From contig JAQPZY010001675.1 of assembly GCA_029931535.1 (NCBI GenBank), positions 4,926,501 through 4,990,500 of the forward strand: a DNA stretch of 64,000 nt, given 5' to 3'. This document shows, piece by piece, positions 1-12,270 of the stretch. The translations under genes were made by a program, and so were the position numbers. The notes below the pieces were generated by a model that was not told the origin of the DNA, searched no databases, and saw only the letters and a list, made by a program, of their open reading frames with translations. Each line of letters begins with the position of its first letter. Position 1 is the stretch's first letter. Origin of the DNA: Margaritifera margaritifera. Lineage: Eukaryota > Mollusca > Bivalvia > Unionida > Margaritiferidae.

Positions 1-37
1 CAATTTAGTTAATTTGATCACGCTTCCCTCTTTCTAA

Positions 38-226
38 GAGCTTTGGTGGCTCAGAGGTTAACATGCCGGACTCGCTTCCGAAAGGGTGCGGGTTTGAATC
101 CTATCAAAGGATCAACCTGGGTCACCTAAAATGGTGTGTTGTTTGGCAAGGCACTTTACTCCAATTGTTTTGGCACTAAATAACCTACTTGTGTTGCTGT
201 GCTGTAAAACACCAAATCTCAAAAAG
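38..226 (+). mobile_element. tRNA-derived SINE with target-site duplication
   Basis: The head resembles a tRNA: GGTGGCTCAGAGGTTAACA (box A-like), then GTGCGGGTTTGAATCC (box B). A conserved core GGCAAGGCACTTTACTCC and an 'AATAACCTACTTGTGTTGC' tail follow. An 11-bp repeat CCTCTTTCTAA flanks it at 27-37 and 227-237, as expected of retroposition. It is the same family as 31730-31915. It is not a functional tRNA: no acceptor stem closes. Confidence 0.85.
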
Positions 227-960
227 CCTCTTTCTAATTGTGATGCGTAATGAACGCGTCAAATGAAAAGAAAATTAAAGAATTCGCTTTGTCGTTTTTG
301 AAAGCTTTTTTCTTTACGCGTTATTCATTTTTTTTTCACAGAAAAATGCCGTTTTTGTAAAGAATTTTTTTGTTCATTTCTTTTAATACGTCAGTAAATA
401 TTCTTATGCAACACGTAAACATATTTATGCACGCAAAAACAAACCCTTGTAATCATAAATGTAAATGATTACATAATTAGTTTAATTATCTGATCTCATG
501 GACATGCATCTAAAAGATTCCTTCATGGGTGGAGCGTGATTTTCGACTGTTCCCGTCTCTAGGTTACTTAATTAAGTCTGATGTATATACAATGTCCCAG
601 CCAAATGTTTATTCGTTACAATATTTAAACCATGGACTTGGTTACCAATCAAACTAACACAGACAAATCTTGCGGCAGGAGAAAAATTGGTGTCCATATA
701 TTTATGTGGTAAAAGGTAAACACAGGTTCCCGTCACTAAATCGATCCAAGCTTCTGTCCAGTTGTAATATTTGGAGACTCATTTTTTCGGTATGAACTGC
801 ATCTATAATATCAGTTAAAGCAGCGTACAATCGATTCTTTAAGGAACTCAATTTATACAATACCATTACATGTATATGAATATAGAAATCCCAGAGAAAA
901 AGAAAAAAAAACCGATGGGGAAAAAATAAACGTTAATTTGACATGAAATTTATGAAACTC

Positions 961-1020
961 GTTGAATAATGCAATATGCCACTCGCCGCAAGCAACATGT
1001 GTCATATAACATTATTCAAC
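961..1020. other. 60-nt hairpin with pre-miRNA-like geometry
   Basis: Two 22-nt arms pair at 19 of 22 positions: 961-982 begins GTTGAATAATG and 999-1020 ends CATTATTCAAC. The loop between is 16 nt. Arm length, loop size and imperfect pairing suit a microRNA precursor on either strand. A decayed palindromic element is the alternative. I do not recognise a known miRNA seed. Confidence 0.4.
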
Positions 1021-1277
1021 TTGTTGCATAAGTATCATATGAAATGGACACTCCTATAAGATCCTAAATATCGGTAACATGTTTAAATATGACAAACTCA
1101 CCAGATAGGCAGGTGCAAATGTAAAATATACAAGCGTACCTCAATGTTTTTAAAATGAGGACATCCTCGAATGTTTGATATAACATGATTTCCTTTTTTT
1201 AAAATTAGTTTTGATCTCGTGTTAAGGGGAAAAAACATATTTTCTTAGAAATGCGGATGACGCTAAATATCAAGGGA

Positions 1278-1372
1278 TGCACGAATTCTTACGCGAAAAT
1301 ATCAATAGACCAGAATTACAAAAAATGCACGAATTCTTACGCGAAAATATCAATAGACCAGAATTACAAAAA
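1278..1372. repeat. 48-bp tandem duplication
   Basis: A unit starting TGCACGAATTCTTACGCG occurs at 1278-1325 and again from 1326, nearly identical, so the duplication is recent. Confidence 0.9.
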
Positions 1373-1559
1373 TATTCATTAATAGTTACATTTATTCATT
1401 TTCTAAGGAATCAATGATGACATTGAAATACATAAAAATGATACATGGCACAATTTTCATGCATGAAATAGATTATTGAGAACACATGTAGGCATTATTC
1501 TGTGATAACGAAATAACCTTATACTGCACAAAAACGTGCATACATGCATACGTTTAACA

Positions 1560-2010
1560 ATACATTAGGTTGCTTTGAAAGAAAACAGAGGAAAAACCCT
1601 GCTGTGTGCACAACAAGCAGAAATCGGCTTTGCATCAGGCAAATATGCCTGTACCAATTACCAGCGAATGTAATAATGCTCACTATCAAATATATCCTGA
1701 TGGTTGGGAGATAACCCCGTTATCAAACGGCGATGGTACGTGGAGATATCAAGCTATGTTGGCAGCACTTGAAGGCGCTCCTGCTAGTTATAAAACAGAT
1801 GGTTCGCCATGAACCCCTCTTAGCCTGAATGTTATAACAATGGGCCCCACTTGTCACTCTGCATTGTGCTCCCTGACTTATCAACGGCCGGCAGAGTGAC
1901 CCTTACACATATTGTTGCCGACACGGGGAGATAAGATATGAGATGATGGAGGCCGAATAAAGCGAGGTTTTTTGGACTACCGAAGGCGGATTGGCGACGA
2001 CCATGTTAGA
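1560..2010 (+). other. Repeat-poor, GC-richer segment with a 68-codon open frame, unrecognised
   Basis: This block is visibly richer in GC than its surroundings. 1606-1812 is open (contains ITSECNNAHYQIYPDGWEI and ends APASYKTDGSP) but begins at a non-ATG codon or inside a longer fragment. I recognise no family. It could be a decayed transposon or pseudogene exon, or a conserved non-coding element. No splice or poly(A) context supports a live gene. Confidence 0.25.
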
Positions 2011-2553
2011 CGGCAAGGTGCAGAATGAGAAAGTTATCTGGCGTATGCATGTTCAGAGCGAATGCCACCCACATCTGCTCACTAAAGGTCTCTGGGTCTG
2101 CCATGTTAGGCATACAACATTTCATTTTTAGAAAGAAAAAAAGCGAGGGGGGGGGGATAGGATATTTAGAGCAGGAATATTTTCTTTGTTCCAAGACACA
2201 TTTTTCCACCTAAATAAAAAATTGACAGACACGGGGAGTAGATCACAGGAAAAATATTTTTCCATGAAATAAAGAGGTGTTTTGCCTGATTTAAAAAAAT
2301 ATCCTAGAACTTCCTCATCAATCAGAAAGTCTGAAACAATATTTATGAACGTCTTCCTGACTAATCTATGACTCCAGTATGTAGTCTTGTGATCTGAACC
2401 GGAAATGGTCAAATATGTTATGCATGAATTAAAACACGGGCTTTCATCTACATACAATCAAAAGTGACGCCACAAAAGTGAATCCCTTGACAATGAGCTG
2501 ATAATAGTTATCATCTGATGTAGAAACTCATACTCAGTAGTTTTATGTTATTT

Positions 2554-2650
2554 GGGTTTGTTCGGCTAGATTCAGATTTTACCAGACAAACCACTGATAT
2601 ATGGGTTTGTTCGGCTGGATTCAGATTTTACCCAGCAAAAAGTCATTAAG
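2554..2650. repeat. 49-bp tandem duplication
   Basis: GGGTTTGTTCGGCT plus ATTCAGATTTTACC recurs at an offset of 49 bp (2554 and 2603). Confidence 0.8.
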
Positions 2651-2986
2651 TTTTTCACTTTACGTAATGTTTTGATTCATTTGAGCATTAAACTTGGTGG
2701 TACTGGTCAGAAGTTAAATTATTCTAATCAGAATAGATTGTACACTGAAAATTAGAGTACTTTTGAAATTGTGTCATATGTCCAGTTACTGACCTATGTT
2801 TGGTTTAAAACCATATTTTTTTTAAAACAAAAATTTGTCAGATGCAAGTACAAAATATTGTTTGGTGGATTCAGTATAAAGCGTGCTTATTAGAGTACTC
2901 TCTCCCTAACAGTAGCAAAAAACAAAATAATATAACATCATAAATCTGGATGCTGGTACAAGTGGTTATAAAGAAAAGGTTCAAAC

Positions 2987-3132
<146 letters not shown>

Positions 3133-3250
3133 TACTGTGTAGTTCCAATGATAGCGTTTATTACCGGAGAACAAAAAGATATAAATTGAACAATGATGAT
3201 GCAAAAGGTTGCGATATGTATGGACTACTTAATTCTTTTAGTCATCCTAA

Positions 3251-3775
3251 TCAAATTTTGCACAGACAAAAATATTTGCGTGTTATTTTCAAAAGAGAAC
3301 ATAGGGTTGCCAAATTTAACTGTTCAATAGTGAGAATAAAAGGGAGTGTGTGTAAGATGTGATCTGTCAGGTCAGAATATTTTGGACAGTCTAAAAGAAA
3401 GTGTTCGTCCATCTCTAAATCACCGCATGCATTACACTTATTGTTAGATACATGATTCGAATATAAATCGTAATTTAAACTGATACACTTTGTTCTTAGT
3501 CCGCCATGCATTACCTGTGAAGTTTGATTGACAAAATGACAGTAGCAAGGAGTGATTTCTTTTTCTCGATTCAGGTAGGCCTTGAAATTATGTAATGAAT
3601 GATTATTTCTTACTTCTACAGGTAAAGAGTTCTATGTTCGAATTGTAGAGGGTAAAAACGAATTACTCAATAATGCCGTTCCACACACTGCGGTCGAGTG
3701 ACGTTTGTTGATCGAGTGGAAGAGATTTCGTATTCTATAGCTAAAGGTCGAATCATATCTTGTAGACATACAGGA
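3251..3775 (-). pseudogene. C-terminal remnant of a non-LTR retrotransposon (LINE) ORF2
   Basis: On the minus strand the frame reads FSYRIRNLFHSINKRHS, then LPSTIRT-stop-NSLPVEVRNN, HNFKAYLNREKEITP, LRTKCISLNYDLYSN, and finally a C-x2-C...H-x4-C knuckle (CNACGDLEMDEHFLLDCPKY). This 'TIRxWNSLPxxVR ... CxxC ... HxLLxCPxY' layout is typical of the C-terminus of LINE reverse transcriptases. One in-frame stop and loss of everything upstream at the minisatellite border show that it is dead and 5'-truncated. The clade cannot be fixed from this part. Confidence 0.75.
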
Positions 3776-4290
3776 GTTAATCCGTGATCTGTGTTTGACA
3801 ATATATACAGGACTTTATCCGTGATTTGTGTTTTACAAGATATACAGGAGTTAATCCGTGATCTATGTTTTACAATATATACAGGACTTAATCTGTGATC
3901 TGTGTTTCACAAGATATACAGGAGCTAATCCGTGATCTGTGTTTCACAAGATATACAGGAGTTAATCCGTGATCTATGTTTTACAATATATACAGGACTT
4001 AATCTGTGATATGTGTTTCACAAGATATACAGGAGCTAATCCGTGATCTGTGTTTCACAAGATATACAGGAGTTAATCTGTGATCTGTGTTTTACAATAT
4101 ATACAGGACTTAATCTGTGATCTGTCTTTCACAAGATATACAGGAGCTAATCTGTGATCTGTGTTTCACAAGATATACATTAGTTAATCTGTGATCTGTG
4201 TTTTACAATATATACAGGACTTAATCTGTGATCTGTGTTTCACAAGATATACAGGAGCTAATCCGTGATCTGTGTTTCACAAAATAAGCC
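3763..4290. repeat. 37-bp minisatellite (about 14 copies)
   Basis: Units carry GTGATCTGTGTTTCACAAGA and ATACAGGAGTTAATCC at a 37-bp step (for example 3784, 3821, 3858). Two alternating variants (ACAAGATATACAGGAG and ACAATATATACAGGAC) suggest a higher-order dimer. Confidence 0.92.
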
Positions 4291-4387
4291 ATATATTACG
4301 ACGGTAATCATGAATATGACGACGACGACGATGACGATGATTTTGATCATCACAACATCAGCTGTAGTATCATATCATCATCATCGC

Positions 4388-4515
4388 CATAGCGATTACT
4401 CATCCCGATAACGATTACACGTCGCCATAACGATTACACATCATCATAACGATTACACATCATCATAACGATTAGACATCATCATAACGATTACTCATCC
4501 AAGTAACGATTACTT
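4388..4515. repeat. 19-bp tandem repeat
   Basis: ATAACGATTACACATCATC-like units at an exact 19-bp step (GATTAC at 4394, 4413, 4432, 4451, 4470 and on), preceded by GAC and ATC runs. Confidence 0.9.
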
Positions 4516-5684
4516 TTGATTCTAGTTGCCCTTGTTCTTTTTATTCTTGAAGAACTTTATACTCATGTTTTCTCTATCTACATAAATTGGCAAGCCTGAC
4601 TCAGACGTTTTTATTTGTTGATGCCTAATTTTTGGAATTAAAATATCATAAATAACGACATAATTTTATTGAAAGAGGTTTTATCCTGAAGTTTTCAGTC
4701 ATTATGAAATGCAGCAGATTGTTGTTTCATTATTTGATTTCATAATTAGCTAGAGAAATGCAACGTTGTTCCTTGCAATATGTGCTAATGAAATCAATGA
4801 GTTTCTGAGATAAATTTTATCGAGCAATTACATGACCTTTTCGGCTATTTTGTGCTACAGGTAACATATTTTGCCTCATTCTCAGTTAATAGGATTCAAG
4901 ATTTCATTGCATTCGACTTAAAAGTTACGGTTTATAATCAATTTTTTTTTTTTCGCAGTAAGAAAACTACAACAATATAGCCATTTATAAGACGTCTTGC
5001 GATGAGAGTGAGTTGGTGTCAAAATTAATCACTATTAGAATTCGTGAATATGCCTCTGTCAAGAATGGAGGTCATGTCAACTTCACGGGTTTATAATTCA
5101 TCACCAGTTTAGGATTTAAACTTTCGGTGTGTTAAAATTCGTAGCTTATACTATAATGAAATGTATTCACTAACAATATAAGTGAGTCAACAGTGTTTTA
5201 ATTTTCTTTCTTGGAGCTAAAAAGCTGATAAGGGTGCAGAAGGGCAATGTAACTTAATAACAGATTAATATTTTGACTTGGTCTCAAAGAATTGTCCCTC
5301 AATTCTTACAACTTTTGGCACAAAACTAAAAGTGAAGCTCAAAATTCCGAAGATCCGATCCTGTATTTTCGAAACATTTCTTAACAAGAAACAAAAGCTG
5401 ACACTCAGATTTATAGAACTTAAATCTGTGTAACTTCAGTTTGAATAAGTTATCACCACAGAATTTTTATAACATTCTTAAGTTTTATTCCTCTACCTGC
5501 ACATTCTAAGTTTTAATAACACATATTTTAGTCTAAGTACAGAATCTTTATTTGGGCTGGGCTTGAGTTTGGTGCTAAAAATGTTCTAGAATAATGGACC
5601 AGAAATGATACATATAGTAAGTGTATCATTGTCTTTGATATTTAGCTATCAAAGAGATGAACAACTGGCACTAAAAAATTAATT

Positions 5685-5690
5685 TTATTA

Positions 5691-5766
<76 letters not shown>

Positions 5767-5774
5767 CATCATCA

Positions 5775-5838
<64 letters not shown>

Positions 5839-5934
5839 CATAATCATCATCATCATCATTATTATTATTATTTTTTTATTTTATTTTATTTTATTTTATT
5901 TTATTTTGTTTTGTTATCATTATTATATTATTAA

Positions 5935-6000
<66 letters not shown>

Positions 6001-6115
6001 CATAATCATCATCATCATCATTATTATTATTATTTTTTTATTTTATTTTATTTTATTTTATTTTATTTTATTTTATTTTATTTTATTTTGTTTTGTTATC
6101 ATTATTATATTATTA
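5685..6115. repeat. (ATT)n and (TTTTA)n arrays with an internal 160-bp duplication
   Basis: ATT arrays, an ATCATCATC patch and a TTTTA array occur twice in the same order (about 5836-5925 and 5996-6115), so the compound block itself was duplicated. Confidence 0.92.
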
Positions 6116-6668
6116 GCAGTATTATTATTACAGACAGCAACAGTGAGATTAAGCCAGATTTTTGTTTTCTTTCCGTCATCTTATAAATTTCCATTTTCTT
6201 ACTAAAATTAAACTATACGTTGTCTCTTAAAATGAACAGATGAGTATAAAAACCTTTTCTAAAACTTAGCAAAAAATATCATATTGGCAAAGAGTTTTAT
6301 CACAAGGATTAAATAATAAAAATAAAAAATAAAAAGTTATCTGAACCATATTCTATTATACGTCATGCTTAAAACAAACATTGGAGAGGAGTGTCTAATT
6401 TTTCTTGCATGATATAACATGAAATCAAAAGATAAATTTGTGTATATCTCTTCTTTACTTTTCGGGGTTTTTGCAATTAGTTTTCTAGATATTCTTGAAT
6501 TATTTCTTCCTATTTTTCTATTTCCATACTGAGAGACAGGAAACATATTTCTTACTCATCAAACCGTTGAACGAATGAATTTGACAAACAGGAAACAGAC
6601 AATGCTGATCAGTTACAGATTTATAAGGTCCCAATTCGAGAGAATGACAAACAACATGCGCTTGAATA

Positions 6669-6698
6669 TCACCTTTGACCTCAAAGGCCAAGAGGTCA
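6669..6698. promoter_or_regulatory. Nuclear-receptor DR1-like site plus half-site
   Basis: TCACCTTTGACCT (6669-6681) is the complement of AGGTCA-A-AGGTGA, a near-perfect direct repeat spaced by 1. A further AGGTCA lies at 6693-6698. Such matches can arise by chance. Confidence 0.2.
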
Positions 6699-7821
6699 TC
6701 ACACATTGCCTAACTTGATTTATATTTTATGTTCTATAAACTGATCCAAATATATCAGACACGAACATCTGGACTCATCAATGTCTTAAAAGTGGATATC
6801 CTCCATAAATTTGAAATGACGACTTCGCAAAAACTATGAATGATTTTGACGTTGAATTTCATTCATGAAATGGAATTCGGTAGCGTTTTAACAAAGTAAC
6901 AATCATTAATAAAAAATGAATATGAATTGTTTTACACCCTACACACATCATGTTGCAGGTATACTGTCCTTAATGGTTAATTTAAATAAGAAATAAAATC
7001 AAGAACATTGTCGAAGACACTGTCTGTCATGACAGATATCTATCAATTATAACCGTGAGTAACACGATATCCTATATGAAATACTCTAATTACCTATATA
7101 TTTTAGTCTTATGTTTCTGTACTGACGTGCATTTTGTTTTAAAAAACTGAAACGTTGAAATACTTGTAAAAACTATTGAATTTATACAAAATGATGCCAG
7201 ATTACGTTTACAACAGATCACATTGAGATCAAATCCTTTAAGAGAATACATTTTCCACAAACGCCTGAAAACATGATATCAAAACAAAATGATTTATTTT
7301 AATGACATAACTGAAAAATATCATAAAACATGTTATTTGTTTCATGTAAGAAATTTTTTTTAAAAACCCAGTTAATATTATGCTTTTTTCATTACATTTT
7401 TTATTTAAAAACTCAACAACATATCAATTGATTTTAGCAGAATTCTCTCTTCATTCGTTGTCATTGGTCCTAACGGTTTCTTTTTGTTCGAATTTATACA
7501 TTTACAAATATCAGGGCTTTTTCCCCAATGTTTATTTTTGCAAGTTTATCAACAACTTATATAGACTGAACAAGAGTATAACACCATAATATAATTTGCA
7601 AATACATGTATAGACTTTCCTATCAGGTTTAAACGGTGCGAATTTCTAATAAATATAATAATAATATTCACACAAGTTACCTGCGACCATTGCGGTTTTC
7701 GATGATCAATACACTGATTATTCTAAGTTTTCTGTATGAACCTAATTCTACATTCTTAAAAGTCAGATCCAGATATTTCAAAAAGGAGAGAGAGAGAGAT
7801 TTCAAATGTGCGCCAGATCAC

Positions 7822-8120
7822 ACATACATACATACATACATACATACATACATACATACATACATACATACATACATACATACATACATACATACATACA
7901 TACATACATACATACATACATACATACATACATACATACATACATACATACATACATACATAGATACATACATACATACATACATACATACATACATACA
8001 TACATACATACATACATACATTCATACATACATACATACATACATACATACATACATACATACAGATAGACAGACAGCTAGATAGACAGACAGCTAGATA
8101 GACAGACATGCATATATGTA
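7822..8120. repeat. (TACA)n microsatellite with CAGA/TAGA tail
   Basis: About 240 bp of CATA/TACA tetramer with rare variants (TAGATA, TTCATA), then short GACAGACAGCTAGATA repeats. The long open frames on both strands (HTYI and MYVC periodic) are repeat artefacts. Confidence 0.97.
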
Positions 8121-8394
8121 TATCTGTCTGTATGATTTTTTTCGTGATTTTCCGTCGATGGTTATCAATTCTGCCTCCTTTGCAAAAAAAAGTCGCGAAC
8201 TGTTTAGTCACAGTAGATCCGAGAACGAAAATTGTAGGTTAGTTCTCCTATCTACATTGCATCCTACATACATACAGGCATACTTACATGTGTACATCTA
8301 TCCATTCATCCATACATATATACGTGCGTACATACATACGTACGCACATACATACATACATGTATGCATTGTTGCAATCACTACTGCAATAAAC

Positions 8395-8905
8395 ATCCTC
8401 TATTGCAATAATACTATAATACTGTTTCGACTGTGGTTCCAACTGCTGTGAAATGGAAGCCACTATTGTAATAAATTTCAGCATTATTGCAATAGAGGTT
8501 CCAACGGCTGTGCAAGGAAAACCACTATTGTAATAAAGTTTGCAAATGCAACCTTTTAAACAAAAGCAATCAGATTAGACGATGAAATGTCAATACTTTT
8601 TGAGGCAGTAATCAACTAGTGTACTTCCAACTACTGTGAAATGGAAAACTCATTTGCAATACACTTCAGCATAACTACAAAGTTGTTTCAACTATTGTGC
8701 AATGTGAACCACTATTGTTAAAGAGTTTAGCAATGTAACTTATTAAAGATAAACAATAAAATGAGATAATGACACGTCAATACCTTTTAGGAGAGGTATA
8801 GATGCAATGTCATATATCTACATAGTAAGTTTATTGCAATAGCAATTATTACAATAATAACACATCACAAACCACTACTGTAAAATAGTACAATAGTAAT
8901 AAGGT
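8395..8905 (-). repeat. Diverged copies of a 68-bp repeat, inverted relative to 10363-10790
   Basis: GGTTCCAACTGCTGTGAAAT with CCACTATTGTAATAAA recurs at about 8432, 8497, 8626 and 8685. It is the reverse complement of the repeat at 10363-10790. Copies here are more diverged than those. Confidence 0.75.
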
Positions 8906-9179
8906 TATTGAAAACGAAAATCCGTGAGAAGCGATGGTAAAATGTCATAACATGTTTTGTTTTGTGTGTTGTTTTTTTTTTTTGGGGGGGGGGGGGGTTT
9001 GGGGGGGAGTTAGCTTATGTCAATAATGGTAATACAGTGGGAACACAAATGGGACCATTTTTATAATAAACATCTATTGTAATGAAATATTTGCAATGCA
9101 GTTTCCTCGTTTGAAATAAATGGGTAATGTTAGTATAGCCGGTCGAGAACAATTAATGAAATGTGTTATACTTATGTAG

Positions 9180-9570
9180 CATGACCAGAAGATGTGTCTC
9201 GTGCAACATTTTAGAACTTTTCTTAAAAGTCAAGGTATTTGGTCAATATTTTAAATTATCCAACACATCCTCCTTTCCGGCTCTTAACTTTAAAGCCATC
9301 TGAGATAAATAGATGCAACTATGTATAATTGCATATCATCACTAGAGGAATTGTTCCGTACCATATTTGAGTTCTATCTTCAAGGTCAAGGTCACGTGTT
9401 AATATTTATAATTGTGTGCCTTTTCTTTCGTAACTGAAAGGGTGTTTTAATCGTACACGTTTTGTTCCTTAAATAGGTGGCGTGTCGCATACCACAGTGA
9501 AGGTAGCTTAAAGGTCAAAGCTACTGGTCAATGTTACTCACTTGTTTCCGTTCTGATATATTACTACAAG
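9180..9570. repeat. Probable interspersed repeat rich in AAGGTCAAGGTCA
   Basis: The sequence carries TTCAAGGTCAAGGTCACGTG (about 9379-9399) and related AGGTCAAAG...GGTCAATGTTAC segments about 150 bp apart, as in decayed tandem units. Boundaries are unclear. Steroid-receptor-like half-sites here are a by-product of the repeat. Confidence 0.35.
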
Positions 9571-9584
9571 TTCTCTAAAATAAA

Positions 9585-10318
9585 ATCCTTACCCAGCTGT
9601 AAAAAAAATCCTTACCCAGCTATCTCTGTAAAACAAATCCTTAACCCAGCTGTAAAAAAATCTTTACCCAGCTGTAAAAAAAATCCTTACCCAGCTGTAA
9701 AAAAATCCTTACCCAGCTATCTCTGTAAAACAAATCCTTAACCCAGCTGTAAAAAAATCTTTACCCAGCTGTAAAAAAATCCTTACCCAGCTATAACAAA
9801 ATCCTTACCCAGCTATCTCTAAAAAAAATCCTTACCCAGCTATTTCTGTAAAACAAATATTCTTACCCAGCTATTTCTGTAAATAAAACCCTTACCCAGA
9901 TGTAAAAAAAATCCTTACCCAGCTATCTCTTTAAAAAAAATCATACCCAGATGTAAAAAAATCCTTACCCAGCTATAACAAAATCCTTACCCAGCTATTT
10001 ATGTAAAAAAAATCCTTACCCAGCTATAACAAAATCCTTACCCAGCTGTAAAAAAAATCCTTACCCAGCTATCTCTGTAAAAAAAATCCTTACCCAGCTA
10101 TTTCTGTAAAAAACATCCATACCCAGATAAAAAAAATCCTTACCCAGACGTAAAACAATCCTTACCCAGCTATGAAACAATCCTTATCCAGATGTAAAAA
10201 ATCCTTACCCAGCTATCTCTTTACAAAAAAATCCATACCCAGATGTAAAACATCCATACCCAGATGTAAAAAATCCATACCCAGCTGTTAAATATCCTTA
10301 CCCTGCTATATCTGTAAA
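9585..10318. repeat. CTTACCCAGCT minisatellite (about 30 copies)
   Basis: Units of about 20-33 bp, AATCCTTACCCAGCTGTAAAA or AATCCTTACCCAGCTATCTC plus A-run, fill 730 bp. Variants (CAGATG, CATACCC) accumulate toward the right end. On the minus strand each unit reads AGCTGGGTAAGGATT. Confidence 0.93.
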
Positions 10319-10362
10319 AAAAAAAAGGGAGAGACATAGTCTACATCAAACGTTTGTACTTA

Positions 10363-10790
10363 AATAGTGGTTTCCATTGCACAGCAGTTGGAACTCGAAG
10401 CAATATTTAAATAAAGCTGATGGTTATTACAATAGTGGTTTCCATTGCACAGCAGTTGGAACTCGAAGCACTGTTTAAATAAAACTAAAGGTTATTACAA
10501 TAGTGGTTTCCATTGCACAGCAGTTGGAACTCGAAGCACTATTGAAATAAAGCTGAAGGTTATTACAGTAGTGGTTTCCATTGCACAGCAGTTGGAACTC
10601 GAAGCACTGTTTAAATAAATCTGAAGGTTATTACAATAGTGGTTTCCATTTCACAGCAGTTGGAACTCGAAAAACTGTTTAAATAAAACTGAAGGTTATT
10701 ACAATAGTGGTTTCCATTGCATGGCAGTTGGAGCCACTTTTTCAATATTAATACAATAGTAAATGTTTATATAGTAGTTTCCGTTGCACG
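10363..10790 (+). repeat. 68-bp tandem repeat (about 6 copies)
   Basis: AATAGTGGTTTCCATTGCAC with CAGCAGTTGGAACTCGAAGC recurs at 10363, 10431, 10499, 10567, 10635 and 10703, an exact 68-bp step. The last copies are degraded. Inverted relatives lie at 8395-8905. Confidence 0.92.
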
Positions 10791-11118
10791 ACAATTGGAA
10801 TTACAATTAGCTCTATTTTCTGACACTGTTACGTGTATAGTCAATTAAAGTTCATCTTCAGAAGCAAAAGAATACCACCGTGACATACCTTCCACGCTCC
10901 AATAAATACGTTAAGTTTTGCCATTTAGGTGTATTTGGGGGATACAATTGCATGTACAGCCATGAAACCTTTATTCGTGCATTCATCTTAGTGGATAGTG
11001 CTCACCATCGGCAAAAGTTGGTTACAGTGACTCAGTTTCCTTGATGAAGTTACTTAGCCAGGTTTATGTTTCAACAGAACAGGGGATACAAAACATCAGG
11101 AGGAATTCTTATTATATG

Positions 11119-11130
11119 TGTGTGTGTGTC

Positions 11131-11170
<40 letters not shown>
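11119..11170. repeat. (TG)n microsatellite
   Basis: TG dinucleotide run with single interruptions. Confidence 0.9.
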
Positions 11171-12015
11171 AAATTCTGATCTGTTCACGTCCTTTTTAAA
11201 TGTCACTAAGTCGTATTATGTCGATTAAATTGTCTTCCACATGGCAATACATTTTCGGTACCACGGTGACATTTGATCTAAAGCCAACACTTCAATGTTT
11301 ATTGTTTTGTTTTTTTTGTTTTGCTTTTTTTTTTTTTTTTTGTTTTTTTGTAACTTATTGTGCTAATTGAAACAAAACATACTTTTGGGGGAAAGTATAA
11401 AATATTAAACGTATTTTTCACTATTTTTTTCAAAAGGACAAGGACACTTTCTGTCGCAGATGTATGACTTCCTGCTTTAGGGTGCGACCTATCAAAAGAA
11501 GTAAACAAAAAAAAAATGAAAATGAAAGGTATAATTTTCGTCAAACGTTAAATTAATTACTTGTCAAAATCATATTCTATTCAAAATATTCATCCCATTT
11601 TAGGTCAAATGTTCACTGGACTTTTTCCTTTGATTTCATATCTATTACTTCTTTCTGTCGCATGAACGCATCGGAGAAATTACAATATTAACATTTATCG
11701 GGTTGAAATATTACAATAAGATACCGATGTAGCCAATCACCATGAAGAAGACATTATGTGAGAACCAGTTATAGCCGCTCTCTCATATTGAGCTTGGCCT
11801 TTGATGCTCGGTAGCACAGCGCTTAACAATGAGATTAATGAGGGGATGGCACCGGTTAACTAGCGTGCATATCTTGTAAGATGTGACAGGTAGGAAGAAA
11901 AGTATCAACCTTTCGGACTCATATAAGTTTATTTTTCTTTTTTCACGATAGTTTATTGACATAGTGACAGTACTGGCCTGCGTCACAGACGATAAACACT
12001 GCGTCAGATTTGACG

Positions 12016-12016
<1 letters not shown>

Positions 12017-12046
<30 letters not shown>

Positions 12047-12170
12047 TGTATGTATGTATGTATGTATGTATGTATGTATGTATGTATGTATGTATGTATG
12101 TATGTATGTATGTATGTATGTATGTATGTATGTATGTATGTCAAAGATTCTGGAAGAGATAGTTTGGTAT

Positions 12171-12263
<93 letters not shown>

Positions 12264-12270
12264 TATATAA
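12017..12270. repeat. (TATG)n, (CA)n and (TA)n arrays
   Basis: A TATG array (12017-12141), a 30-bp unique gap, then CA followed by a TA array. Open frames here are artefacts. Confidence 0.96.

Noticed and set aside
43..130. tRNA gene
   Set aside because: Box A and B are present, but no acceptor stem closes and the SINE core and target duplication follow.
7756..8211. Long open frames of HTYI/MYVC periodicity on both strands
   Set aside because: Direct translation of the (TACA)n microsatellite.
9360..9530. Steroid-receptor response elements (AAGGTCAAGGTCA)
   Set aside because: They recur inside what looks like a decayed repeat, so functional binding is not supported.
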